Positions 22,905 through 36,293 of a stretch of 64,000 nucleotides of DNA are shown piece by piece (position 1 is the stretch's first letter; each line of letters opens with the position of its first letter). This DNA comes from Psettodes erumei. Taxonomy: Eukaryota; Chordata; Actinopteri; Pleuronectiformes; Psettodidae. The DNA lies in contig JAFBJZ010000422.1 in assembly GCA_016785225.1 (NCBI GenBank), forward strand, positions 1,976,001 to 2,040,000, written 5' to 3'. A program made the translations under genes and the position numbers. A model generated the notes under the pieces. The model was not told the DNA's origin, did no database searches, and saw nothing but the letters and a program-made list of their open reading frames with translations.

Positions 22905-24373
22905 CCTCGTCGGCCTTTACTGCCACGTTGTTGTCCGGCGCCTGCTTACGAGGGGATGAATCGGTAAATAATTTCAATTTGCAGAAGTCAGAGGTCTACA
23001 TTGCAGTCGTACACATTGTACAGTTGAGCAGGGCTCAGAGATTCATTGTGCGAGCTGTGCCAGTAAAAGGTTAATTAAATCAGTAGAGGAGTCACAGCGA
23101 AGTGTGCTGTAGCACAGCAAGCACCAAAGGCTTTTTGGGTGGGAGTATGAAAGCATATCACACACCCTCCAACATGCGTCTCCGTGTGCATGGATTCATG
23201 TTCTCTCACTCTCGCCTCTCAGTCTCTTCTGTCTCACGTACGCACATGCACACACGTGCACACACACACACACACATTGGCATATCTCACTTTGTTTCTC
23301 GCACGTTATCTCTCTAAGATTAGAAAAATCAAGCAAAAGTACAGACATTTGCACGCGCGCGCACACGCGGGGCGTCATGCTGACGAAGGTGACACGCCAT
23401 CTGTCAAACTCCTGTCTCAGATCTGCGCCTCGTATTGTGACAGTGGAATCAGTGTATTGATCGTAGCAGACAGAAATCCTCCCTCACCACTTTCATAATT
23501 CAATATGGCACAAGCAGACCACAAAAAAGAATAAATAACATCAACGTTTTTTTGTCGAAAGGGCTGGCCATCTGTGATGTTTTTTGAAGAGCACTCCAAA
23601 CCTGGCAGAGAAAACATTTTCATCATTTGTTAATAGGAGCTGGGAAGGTGTCTGAGCCTCATCCCGTGCCTCGTCAAAAAGAGGAGGCACGCTTTGATTG
23701 CCATCATTTATCGTCATCACTTCCCTGTTTTGCCGGCGCTGCCGCCAGTTAAGCGCTCACATTGTTAGTGCTCGGGGTGACAGGGGATGCGGAATATGGC
23801 GGCGGCATGCCGAGGTGTCAGCAGGCGTTGTGCTCATCAGTCTTGTGAAAGGATTTCTATTTTGGAGCGGGCTGGAAAGCCCGGAGGAGGCCCGTCCCCA
23901 TGTTTCTGCCGAGAGCAGAGGTCGGTGACATTTGCGGCTCCGTCCAATCAAATGGCCTCAGAAACGGGGAATTTTGATTTGACCGTTTGTCCTCTGGTGG
24001 GGACGCACTCCTTTGAGGACATTCACACGACAGCAACACATGGTGAAAAACTTTCTGCACCAGAGCCACCCCCTACAGAGTGGATGATCTGATTAGACTT
24101 TGGAGTGTCTTGCCGTATAAATTTGCATATCAATAAGGCAAAACAGATTTTCTTGAAGCTACTATGTCCCTTCTTCACACAGATAGAGTGCCTATTAACA
24201 TCGATGTGAAGATGGCTGGATTCTTTTTTGGGAAATATTTGACATTAAAGTATTAACGGCTTGATGTAAGGTGGTAAAATATAGAATTTGGATATGGCGC
24301 AATGGATTTGTATATTATTTGAAGATCTCAAAATAGGTCTGTTTGCATTACCAGTTATCACTTTTCTTTTTCT

Positions 24374-24550
24374 TAATGATTTGATTAATCATTTAGTTTA
24401 CTAAATGTCAGAGAATTGTAAAAAGTGCCCATTAGGTCTGACTAACAGTCTAAAACCCAAAGATGTTTTCTTTGCAATGATATGAAACCCTCACATTGAA
24501 GAAGCAGCTTTAACGTTTGACCTTTTTGCATTCCAAATGAGTTTAAAGGC
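24374..24550 (-). repeat. Second decayed copy of the teleost 'ATTAATCG' repeat
   Basis: Contains TTGATTAATCATTTAG (24381-24396), a GTCAGAGAATTGTAAAAAGTG block, CAGTCTAAAACCCAAAGATG (24448-24467), CCTCACATTGAAGAAGCAG and a TTTTTGCATTCCAAATGA end. This order matches the internal part of the same high-copy family as the copy at 12375-12700. Non-coding; assigned from memory. Confidence 0.6.
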
Positions 24551-27500
24551 TAATCTATTACCAAATTGTTTCAAACACATTTTTAGAGACTTTCGAGCAG
24601 AGGCGCTTGTGTGCAAAGTGGACAGAAGGCGTTTAGTATTTGGGTTAATCTGTCAGGGTTAGAGTTACATAGAGCGCGGAGACGCAGCTGCATCGTAAAA
24701 TGCTATTAACTCTGCCCGGCATCCATTTTCCCGTCACCTGATCATTAAGTACCAACATTTGCCACTCAGAACTTAAGCTTCACCCGGTTTGGCCGAGCTC
24801 CACTGACGACGATGCGGGCTCGGCCCGCGCTCGGCTCGGCCTAATCACCTGCGGGTGCCAGACTGCAGGACGTGTTATTACGATTAGGAATCACTCTGCA
24901 GTTGTCAATTACGAGGGCCACTATTTACCGTCCTCAAGAGAAAACGGCTCATTTCATTTCATCTCACAGCTTAATTGAGTGATTGTATTACCATGCAATG
25001 TGGAAATAGTCAGGAAGTCATTTTTATACTCTATGAATATCAATGCAAGAAGTAGGGATTAGCATGTAGGTCCAGAGATGTTGGGCATATTTGCATGTAG
25101 GTCCATTATCATCTCCTCATCAATCAGGGACCATCAATGTTTTTCTGATCCTGAGAAATCCACTTTTACTCCTGTGAGGTGTGTGTGTGTGTGGTGGGGG
25201 TGGGGGTGGGGGGTATACAGGGAAAGGCATATGTAGCACTGATTGCTTTTGATCTTATTTTTTTCCATCTATTGCAAACAACGTTGATCGCAAGTGTAAA
25301 TGTAAAAAATCTGTAATTTGAAAAGACGGACAGAAGTTTAGGAATGTCAGGTTATAGCGTGTAGCTCTTTTTTCATTCCATATTGGCCGAAATAGATTTT
25401 CTCTCTCTGCCTGGAGTGCTGCTGGGCTCTCCGGCGTCGTCCCCAGACTAGTGCCAATGCACCCATCTATTCAGTTTCATGTCTCCTTGCCTTTATGATC
25501 TCCTTTCTCTCCCCTATCCTGGGACACAGAAATATTTGTTATATGGTATCTGTTGTCGCGGTGCTGCAGCATTGACCTTTGCACTCTTTAGTGTTGGATG
25601 CTGGAAATCAAAATGTTTTAAAGTCAAGGTGATTCTTCTGTTCCCATCTCATCTGAATGTAAAAGCGTCCCCACTTTGCTCGCCGTGTACTTGTAGGATC
25701 ATCTCATGTCACGCTTGCTCGGGTTTTTTTTCTTGAAAACTGTGGGGTTGGGGAAAAAAGGTCTTTTGTCAGTTGTTTTCTCCATGTCCTTGAGCAAGAC
25801 ACTGAGTCCAAAACTGTTGTATTCAGGAAAGTGGCTATGAATTGAGTTGTACATACACTTAAACTGTAAAACCACTCACGACACTAGATTACGGAGGTAG
25901 GCATTTAAGGCCATAGGCTGCAGTGGTGTTAAAAAGCAATCTCAGGAGAGTATTAATCGTAACGCCAAAGTGAAATCACACACATCTTAACACTTTCAGA
26001 TAGTCCAATTAAGTGGCCAAGTATAATGAGGAAAATAAGTGCAAAAATGTATTGTCTGACTGGTGTTAGGCTGCTCTAATTTCCTTTTTGACAATCGCAA
26101 TTAAGAGCGCACTTCATCTGCATATTATGTGCCACTGGATCTTTTCACTGGCAGTGGAAATGTGTTGGAGTCTTTTATGCGCATGAATAAATGTTTCATT
26201 AGAAGGCTTGACTTCAGTCAGGATTTCAGGGAGTTTTCGTCATGTGAGCGTTTCATCTCGCTCGAACAATGCTGCAAATCAAAGGGGTTTCAGCCTCAAT
26301 TTATTTTTAGCGTATCAAACAATCTTTAATATTTGCCTGAGTTGATGAGGTGAATGTTGTTGATGGAGCCTGCCGGGTCCTGTTTTCTGTATACAGAAGA
26401 TATTTTATGTGTAAAATTTCAAGGCATAATTTTCAAGGGGGGGGTCCCCTTTAGATCCTCTCACTCTATATTTTCATGTTGAATTTCTTGAACAGTGTCA
26501 TTTTACTGTCACCAGAGATGAAAGATGAAAAGAGCTGATAAAAATGGTGAGTTTCTTCAAATTATTATAGAAGCAATTCAACCACAGGGAGTGTTACAAA
26601 TGGAGTGTTTTTTGCAATGGGTTTTGTCTCTCAGGCTGAAGAAGACCTGCAGTCACTACTTTTGGCATCAAATCTCCTCCCAGTTCTTTTAACAGTTTAT
26701 ATTCTCAGGAATCAAACATGAATCAAAGGCGAGGCAGTAAACGTCAGAGCCCTTCTACTCTCTGGTCCTACCATTAATATGGAGAGCACAATAACCAATA
26801 CAAAACCTTATATAAATCCCTTATTATGTAAGCAATATTTCCAAATCCTTTTAAAATAACATGGCAACAGTCTGGTAGTCGCACACATATGTGTAATTGA
26901 TCTTTTTATTTATTTGGTCATTCACTTCTTTATTTTTTCATTAGTAATGGATTAACTAATGCATTTGTTTCATTCAATGACCTATTTAACCTTGCAGATA
27001 AATACCAAGGACACGTCCAGTTTAAAAATATCTAAAGTAGCATGATAAGAAAACATTTTACAGTCTTAAATTCAACACCTTCTTTTGAAGATGATTCACT
27101 TTAGTTAATACATTTTCCCAGGTGAGGCAGTGTATTGATCAGATTTTTATGTTATGCTATGTAGTTATTGACAGTGTGTATCTCTGCCGTGCAGATAAAA
27201 CAACAATTAAGAGTGATGTAAAAAATGGCCATAAAATCTAGTCTAGACTCCTTACTGCCGGCATGGGACGTTTGTGGCTCAAGCATATTAAGATGATGTG
27301 TGATGGCACCAATATTTTTTAGATTTATTTTTTTAATGCTTTGTTTAAGTAGTCCAGCAGAAACCGCACATGCGCCACAGAAAATACAGTAAGTAGGCTG
27401 CGGATGAGAGGATGCGGTGGCTCGTCTAGGAGACAAGGGTAAGAGGCGGGGGTCATCCAACACCCCGTACGATCACTTCACGCTCACAGCTTTCTCCTCA

Positions 27501-30500
27501 CGTCATCCTCGTTTCTGTCACTCTTTAGTTATGGGTGCTGAACTCTGTGAGGAACAGCCTAAAATAATCTCACTTGTCGGTATTTGCATAAAATCTTGGC
27601 AGCTCTCCTCACTGGAGTAATAGCATCAAATCACCTTGTAAGCTGTTTAGGTGATGGGATTTTAAATATATTGTCGAAGCCTAATGTCACTGCCCCCCCA
27701 AGATTTCTAAGTGTGTTGTCCAAGCTTAAACTAGTTCACACAACAGAATAAAATAGATCAGTATTCCCTCAGTAGGGCATTTTTGTTGTTTTTTTTTTTC
27801 AGGCCATTTTTGCTTTTTTGTGGAAAAAAGGACTCCTGCTAAAGGACACTCTTACAGCTGCATAGAAGGACTTCAGGGCTGATTGGAAAGAAGGTGATGG
27901 CACAATGAAATCTCAGGGAGCGCACACGTACACACACGCACCCAACACCTACGCACACACTTTCTTTCCTTAAGGGAGAAAGGTCAGTATCCAGAGGAGG
28001 AAATGGTGAGCCATTGTTATGATTGATCACACAGCAAGGTCCAGAGAGGACACAGTGTCACTTTCATTGTCAAACTCATTATACCACAGAAGAAGATCCC
28101 CCCCACCTCCCTAGCTCTCATGTCCTTTCTCCCCAGCTCTCATGTGAAGAAACCCTTCCACTGCATGCAGAGACAAGCTGGGCACATCGATGTGGAAAGC
28201 CAAGTGAGATATGCTGAGCACACACAATATTTCCAGTTGCTACACTATATGCTGTGTTGGGGAAATTGCATAATTCTGCAACTATAGAGAGGAAGCTGAA
28301 AATATACGTATATAAAAAAAGACAAAGCATTTTAAATGAGAGGTGCAGCAGTTCTCACTTGGAATATTAGCAACATTAACAATCAACCTAGAGTCGAAAG
28401 CGAAGGGAACTGCCAAATCAATTAAAATATAACAAAATTGAAGTCTTGTAGCCAACGTCAGCTTGCAAGAGGTTTGGAAGGATATTCTGGTCCTGATTAA
28501 AAATGAATGGTATCAGAATACATAACGCTTTCTGGCCAAGGGCCCAGAGCAAAGCATCCTGAAACTGTGGTCACTTCAGAGGCAGAGGAAAGGCATTAGG
28601 TATCCGGGCTATGAGGAGATGCTCAAGTAACAGACTGTTCTCAGTTCAATTCATCTAATCACCAATGCAAACCTAAGCACTTTGCAGATATAGATTTTGA
28701 GGCCAACGATTGATATTGTATACCATGTAAACTGATTCATGCTCAAAGAAAGAAAACATATTCTCTTTTGAAAGGGTCTCTTCTTCACATCCAGCCTCCA
28801 CCTAAATGATCTGGGCCTTTTATCTCCGGGTTGAACACAACCCAACACCACCAAACAGAACATGAAACTGAATCCTTAATTTAGTGGACAAAATCTTATT
28901 TTCCCTCAAAATGCACTTCTCATTATTACAGTGCTGGCCCTGGAATAGCCACGATTGTGGTTTGTTTAATAAAATTACTTATGAATCACGGTGCTGACAT
29001 GTTAAGATATAATTTTTTTACTCTGCTCATCTTGCTTTACATTAGCCATTTGTGATTTGAGAATACACAATTGGATTAGAACTGATTTAAAAGCCCAACA
29101 GCAATGTAAACATTCTCAGGTGAAAATAAATCTGACATTAATGAATAATAATCACGTCATGCTTGTTTTGTCAACCATGGATTGTCTTAACTTGCAGCTC
29201 TCTGGTTTTTAATCATCTCCAAATAGCACAATAAATACAGTATGAAAAAGTGCACTGACTACACAATCCAGGGTCATAAGAAGGCAGTGAGCTTTTGAAT
29301 CCTGACTTGCAGACACACGTTGTTTTGGATTGTTTTGCCTCTGTGGTATCGATCCTGCCTAAAGGCTTCCAAGAGAGGTGAGGGCAGTCTCTGCCAAGAG
29401 TAGAGGTCACTCAGATAAATTGGCCAGGTTGGCTTTTAGCAGCTGCAGGGTCAAAGCCCATTCATCTTATTAGGCCGATGTATCCTTTTAGAGGCCTCAG
29501 CAGTAGGATTAGACAATGGAGCAGCACCAGGGCATTAGATGACAGACTATTTGGCAAATAGGTTAGAGCAGTTTCCACCTATTGTCTTTTTCAACGTTAC
29601 CCGAAGGAGCTGTCTGCAGAGTTTTGCATGGCAGCTCTAAAGGTTGGAGGGCCTAGAAAGAGAGATTCACAATAGGTGTGCCCAGGCTGGGTGACTGACA
29701 GAGGAATGGCTTTACAACACCAACAGAACAAAACAGTATTGTAGCACAGTCCTTGAGACTGAAGACCAAATGACATCACCTTTGACAAAAGATGTTTTTC
29801 ACCTGAAACAACACAAACCATTTGAAGTTAATTCCACCCATTAGCCCACTTTTTCAGATTTAACTTCATTGTGCCTAAGGGGAAATTTGGCATGCGGGAA
29901 AGACAGATTTGAACATAAAACATTAAAAATATGTTAAATAGAATAAACATAAAAACAAATGCCCTAACCTCCCACATAGGGCTCACATCAAACAATATGC
30001 AGCAGCAGGCAGCGTATTGTAATATAAAACCTGGTGTACATCCAGCCATTATTGTCCCATTATCATTCATGGTTAAACAAGATCACCATTATATAGAAAA
30101 CTGATCTCTGCCAAAAGACATTGATCAATCAGAACCTACTGGCGAAATAATATACCTATAAACAAAGTCTTATGTTTCAGCAAACAATGATTTCCATTAC
30201 AGATTGATGACCTGATTGTTTCCTCGAAATAACTGATTAATAGTTTGATCTGAAGTAGAAGAGAGTTTAAAAAAAGCCCCCTCACTATTCCTACAGCTTG
30301 AGATGATATCTTGAAAAAGTCGTCTTTTCTCCAAAAGCCAGACATTCAGTTTGTTTTAAGGAATGAAACTTGACTTGTATTTATTTTGATGTTTTTATTT
30401 TTCTGTAAAAAACTCTACGAACAAACTCCATCCATCCAGAAGGAGCAGGGCTTTCGAAAGTTTCAGCTCAAAGTTCGATGCCTCACTTGTCTCTTCAGTA

Positions 30501-33500
30501 TCATATAATACAAAATGATCATACAAGGCAGATGGACAACATGAGCTTCCTGCCTTTGGGTTGCTTATGTCATGTTACATGATTTATGGCTGTTGAATTT
30601 TATATTTGGACCTGCCAGTGTGCCCAGACTTGCCCAGTGCCAATTTAAGACAATTTAGATATCAATGCAAGACAGTGTGACTTGTTTCTAATGTACTGTA
30701 ACTTCATCTGATAGTAGAAAAAACCTTGTACGGGTGGTTACTCCCATTGGTTTAAGAAAATGTTGCTTCGCTCAAGGAAATGTTTAATCACATCAGAACT
30801 AAGAGGAAGTATCGCTCCACATTAGTGTTGTTTGTGCTTGTTTGGAAATACAGTGCAAACGGTGACTAAATGACAATGACACAAGTTGTCAAAATAGACA
30901 TATTGACCATTATGAGTAGTTTATGTGAAACTGCTCGCTGATTTCCCCCCAGTGATCGTGTGCGCCTTCCGATCATAACCTCAGCGTATTTACTACATGG
31001 TTGAAGAAAACCCAAACGTGTCAGGATGACACACACAGTGCTCTGGTAATTGGACGCCCGCCCTCCCTCCGCCCTCCCTTTCTGCTCTGCACCATTGTTG
31101 GGAGAAGAATGTGGTGGCTTTAATTTAAACTCAGCCTCTTCTTCCTCCTTCCCTACACTTACCCAAAAAACACTGAATTACTTTGACATTTTTTATTACA
31201 ATGGTATTACTGTGAGATGTTTTTTTTTCTATTTGGCTTTTTATAAAGATGTAGCAGTAATAGGTAATTTCAAATTAATTATAAGATGAAGCAGATTAAA
31301 GTCATTTTTGGCCAAGCATTGATCTAGTTTTCCAGGACAAAAGAGATTCCCACCCACACGATTACTCAAACATCTCCAATCTTACAAAGAGACTTCAGTG
31401 GTCCAGGCCACCTGTTTACTACCCACATTTGACCCTTTCTGTAGCGCAGGTTTGTTTTTTTCTTTCCCTTTTTAGGCAGCTATCGCTGAAGCTGCTTGTT
31501 TTGCAGATCACTCGAAGATGCAGTGAGGGACAGTGGTGCTTCTGGAGGAGCTTCTTGGAGTCTGCTCTTGAAAGAAGTATGAGGATGACATTTGGGACTT
31601 CATTAAAACAGCTTGAGAGAGAATTTTTCTTCCACCCTCTGCTGCATGACACAATATATTTACCATGGCAAAAGAATATTACTCACACATAATCCACCGC
31701 CACAGTCTGCCTCACGCAGAAGCCATTTTGCATCTTAGATAACGCAGTGGCTATGTGACTGATGACTTGCTCTGTAACATATTAAATCATCTTGTCATCC
31801 TGTCTGGGCCCATCATATTTCCATAGGACACAACAGTGATGTTGCGTGGTTAGATTACATGGGGAAATGCTTGGATGATTGCTTTGAGGAATACGATGAG
31901 GGGTGTATGCGGTCAGGACTAAATATGAAAGTGGTATGTACACCATTTCAAACAAGGGATAACTTGTTTCCTTCTCTCCTTTTTTTATGTGCCAGTTTAT
32001 TTCGGGTAGCGGGCCAGCTCCTCGGCTTTTATACACCACAAGATAAAAAAGAATTTTGTCTACAGCGTTGTAAATTGAGGTGCCTGGTGTATCGGCTCTC
32101 TCTGCAGATCTTGATGGCAGTGTTGCTGCGGCCCCTGTGCTTAGTCTCCCACATCCTGAAAGTCTCAGAGGCAGCTAACAGCCAAATGAAAGTACAATAT
32201 TAGCCAGAAAATTGAACATTATGCTGATGTGTCCTTGGCGACAACTTCAGTTGTGCGAGCGAAGAGCTCTTAGATTATCTACCAGCAGTACTTGTACTCT
32301 CTATTATACTTCATGAACAACATTTATTTCACCACTGGCTGCCTACCAGGGTGGGCCATATTCTCTCCATCATTTAGTTTGTAGATGTTAGTGTTACATG
32401 CACCAGGTGCTGGCTGACAACTAAATGAATAATGTGTCTGGTAGAGGGGAAACTCAGTCAGGGGAAGCCCATTCCCTGGACTCTCCATTAATATCACAGT
32501 CCACTCTTTCAGGGGATACTGCTGACATTTTGCTCTCTGTATAATAGAGACCTAACCTTTAAGCACTGTAAGGAAGAAGTCATTTTTCATAATCCGCTGT
32601 CCATTTTGGAGAATTCCCCAACTACTGCCCTCCATGCATCTGTCCTCATTTCCATCCGATCGTTTTATATTTTCCATTTCCTTTTAAGAGATGTGCGGCA
32701 GTCATCATTTGTTTTCAGGCTACAAATTTATAAAGTGAAATTCCCTCAACTGCAACTGCAGCTTTATCACACTCTCTGAAGAATACGATACCTGTTGCAG
32801 CAGTTTCTGTAATTCATGAGGCAGACTTTACAGCGCGAGCCATAGTTGATGACTTGGAAGGATGATCAAAGTGCACATTTTGTTGTGTCCAAGTCTGCCT
32901 TAATACCTTAAATCCAGACTCAAGTGGTAAGCCACCATAAAAAAAGAAACTGTCAGATCCCTTGTGTCCTTCTTGAAGCCGAGCGGGCTGAAGGAAAGTC
33001 ATTGTTTAAGCAGCTGGTAATGATGATTAGCCACAATCTGGGGGATCGACTGCACATCGTTCAAATGAGTCGACATCCTCAAAGGGAGAGATGGCCCACT
33101 GTCCCGGCCACGCATACTGAGCAGATTGATTGTGTTTCCTGCAGAGATTTAGGGGAAAATCTTTGATGTGTGCATGGTAATAATGTGGACATTGCCATGA
33201 AATGCAGGGCAGTTTAATCTGAGTTCAAGAGATTTCAAGGGACAAATCTTTAATATAAAGGATAATTTAGCTTTGTAACACAATGCAAGCACACATACTG
33301 ATTATCATTTCATATCTGATGACCATTTCTACTCTATCTCGACATCACATTAGTCTTTTAAATGTTGTTGGTCCTTGTCACACTAGACACACAGCCAGTG
33401 ACTTAAAATAATAAACAGATTTTTGAGAATTTATGGTTTTAAACATTAGAATACAGTTACCATTTAGATACTGGGGAGCTACTGATGGGGAAATCTTGTA

Positions 33501-36192
33501 AGTGCATTTCTTTTTTTTTCAGTGGCTACATGTGATCATAATGCAGTAATTGGATAGCTCATTTATTTCACTTAGGTCTAACTGGAGGTCTCCATGCTGA
33601 AATTAATTTTGTATGGAAGCCTACCTTTGACATGATTGATGATTCGCACAAAGGTTTCAGGTTTTGCTGTGTATATTAGGATGAGAACACATGTACCGTG
33701 GGCTATTCCAGCACACACAATCTTTCATTTTGGAAACAGAATAATATTGTGATTTGTTTAATTAAAGCCAATTTTAAAGTATTCCAATGAAGGAATCACC
33801 AACTTGCACCGTGCTTGGAAATATTCCACTCATTTGCTGTGACTTTACTGGAAATAGATTTATTATTATAGAAAACAATGATAGAATCCAGTAAATCAGG
33901 GAAAAGTATAGGGTGTAGTGTTGCCATCAATAATAGATTGGAAACAAGTCTGCACTGATGGAACCTGAGGCCTTTGCTTTGTGGAGGTCTTAGTGCCGTA
34001 GCGGTGCATGTGAATAATGCATGGTCCCAGATAGACTCCAGCTCCCTCTCTAGCCCTCCCCACTCAGTGGCTGCCTGGCTTGCAGGCTGGGGCACCACTT
34101 TTCCCCAGCAGTGATTGGCCATGCCTCGAGGGCAGTGGAGGAGATGGGAAATCACCTGCCCCATTTAGCCATGCTGTGCTAGCTGCCTTGGCTCCCCACT
34201 GCTCAGACCTTTGTGTCTGCTGCTGGCGCTCAACATTAGGACCTCTGGTTAACTTTAGTCAGGGATGCAGGGGCACAGAGCTGTCATTTGGATACTTATT
34301 ATCTCCCCAGACTTTTTGAAAGGTAAATCTGCTGCACAGCTGCACACCCAAAGTTCTTTTTTCTATTTTTTTTACCCCTTTCTCTTTCCCCAACAGCGCA
34401 GGCATTGTGTTTGACTGGCATGCAGTGTCACTGTTCTGCCACAATCACAGCTGTAGCTTCTGCCTCTTCTTCCGTGCTACACTCCCTGACCCCCCTCCCC
34501 CCCGACCCCCTGCCAACACACGCACCACCCCCTTTTCCACTGTCTTTTTTCATTTTGCTGGTTTCTTTCACACACTGACGTATGGTGCTGGTGTGGGAAG
34601 CACCGGGCACATTCTCAATAATCCAGCCTTGAGAACCAAGGGGGCTCTCGGCGTCCTCTCACCCAGGGGTCTCGGTGGGGAGCCCACTGAAACCGGGCAC
34701 CCAGTCCTGCCCCCCATGGAGTGAGAGCCTGGTCGCGGCACCACATAATCCATATTCTAAAGACCAGCTGGACTGAGACCATGGAGCACAAGGAGAGCAA
34801 AGAGACGTACTGCCCCCGCCTACAACTCACTCCCCAGTAACTGACTACCTCAGACAGCTTTGGCATGTCAAAATTGAAACTGGGCTGAATAGCCATCCTT
34901 TAGCAACAGCTCTTTAGTGGAAATAAGAGTCCATTTCCCCCCTTTAGATGGAGAATTAAGCATATTATGAGGAGAAAATCCGGGCCCGTTTCCCATATTG
35001 TTTATCTGGATGAGATTTACTGCAGAATCTTTGCCAGTGTGGACAGCCCCCCTTCTCCCACCCTCTTTGTTTGTACACAGTGCTGTAGGTGGTTCAATAT
35101 CCAGGGCAGCTTTTGGGGTAATCCTGCTTTGACAGTGGATGGATAAACGCAGACGGGTGACTGTCAAACGGCAGGTATTTCAGCAGATTGATATTTATTC
35201 CCTGAACAGACCAAACCCAAGCCCACTACCTATTCAGCTGCTGCTGCTTCCTCCTCCAGTCCCAATTACTATGCTCCTAACAAGCCCTCTGTACACATTC
35301 TCAGCGTACACTGTATTCCCATTGTGCCCTGCTGCCCGTTACAAACACGGCAAAACACATACTGTATTGTGTTGCATTTCGGCTCTGTTATTACGAATAC
35401 AGTATTGGAATCTGATTAATGAACATCTGTCTTACGGATAAGGTATTAACTTGCCCACGCAGCTGTGTCTAGTTTTAATTCCACCACCTCACCAAGGAAC
35501 ACCCTGTGGGAATTATAATGAGGCCGTTCGTTATTCCCAAAAGAATGGAAATTGACATCATCTCCAAGGTGTTCTAAAGTGACTAATGTAGAAATGCTTC
35601 CATCTTAAAATAGCCCTGTCCTACACTAGGTCCCCAATACGGTCTCTTCAGGATGGATGATGAATATAATAATGTGGGCCGCTAGATGTGAATTTCACTC
35701 AAGACGAACGGAACTGGGGCACTCCTGGATTACAAGGACCGCCATCCAAACTCGTAACGCATTTCCCCTCTTGAGCCCACAGGCGTGACCGAGCTCTTTG
35801 ACTCAACGTGCAGTCGCACTGGGAGAGCGTCTAAGAGACTCTACCTTGTTCTCGGCCCCGGCGGCATCACTTTTGATGTCCACCTTCAAAAGAGTGTTAT
35901 CAGTTGCCGGTCATTAATGAAAGCGTAGCATTACAGACTGACATTTGATAAATTTAGAAAATGAAGTGCCTAATTAATTTACCAATGAGATATGATGGAC
36001 TGCAGCACTGTGTGACTTATAAGACGTCTACGAGATCAAATTTTGAATCAAAAACAGTTTATTACATATGCTTAATACTATTAAATATTATTTAGTTGGA
36101 TAAAAACATGCACTGATGTTGATATATCAGATAACCAGTCGAAACAGTACACACAATAGGTATAACAGGGAAAAGGTGCAGCTTGGATTTTG
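24551..36192 (+). other. Long tenm3 intron, second segment
   Basis: No exon recognised. 24791-24841 is a CpG-dense nested inverted repeat. 25180-25213 is a GT run followed by three G runs of five, five and six. 25784-25870 may be a SINE relic. 31860-32200 and 34400-34750 hold chance open frames only. About 35440-36010 mixes AT-rich homeodomain-like sites with CpG islets and could be a conserved enhancer. Confidence 0.65.
25784..25870 (+). repeat. Possible relic of a teleost SINE
   Basis: TCCTTGAGCAAGACACTGAG (25797-25806 region, beginning about 25787) matches the CCTTGAGCAAGGCACTTAA motif found in a very common fish SINE-type repeat. The sequence after it is only loosely similar, and no tRNA-like head is seen nearby. 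Confidence 0.35.
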
Positions 36193-36293
36193 TCAAGGCA
36201 AGGCAAAGCAATTTTATTTATATAGCACATTTCATACCCCGAGGCAAACCAAGGTTCTTCACAGAGTACACAGGCAGAGGTTGCTCAAAGTGC
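36193..36293 (+). repeat. Common teleost interspersed-repeat tail (TTTATTTATATAGCAC motif)
   Basis: The segment begins with CAAGGCAAGGCAA, continues with ATTTTATTTATATAGCACAT and a TTTCATACC stretch, and ends with GCTCAAAGTGCAAA. I recognise this order from thousands of copies in teleost genomes, where it forms the conserved 3' region of a retroposon family. I cannot name the subfamily with certainty. No coding capacity. Confidence 0.65.

Larger units (their letters stand above)
18393..24373 (+). other. Long tenm3 intron, first segment
   Basis: Start of a 42.4 kb phase-1 intron. Microsatellites at 19798-19885, 20729-20764 and 21269-21342 are listed separately. About 19150-19340 contains clustered TAATTA-type and CCATTGTT (SOX-like) sites. 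About 22640-22950 and 23690-24080 are CpG-containing patches that could be enhancers. A short (CA)9 lies at 23259-23276 and an alternating purine-pyrimidine run at 23351-23369. No exon with teneurin similarity and no other gene was recognised. Confidence 0.7.

Noticed and set aside
25180..25213. Possible three-tetrad G-quadruplex after a GT run
   Set aside because: There are only three G runs of three or more (5, 5, 6), so the standard four-run motif is not met.
25845..25865. TTGTACATACACTTAAACTG resembling a Tc1-type terminal repeat
   Set aside because: Similarity covers only about a dozen bases, with no partner inverted repeat and no transposase remnant nearby.
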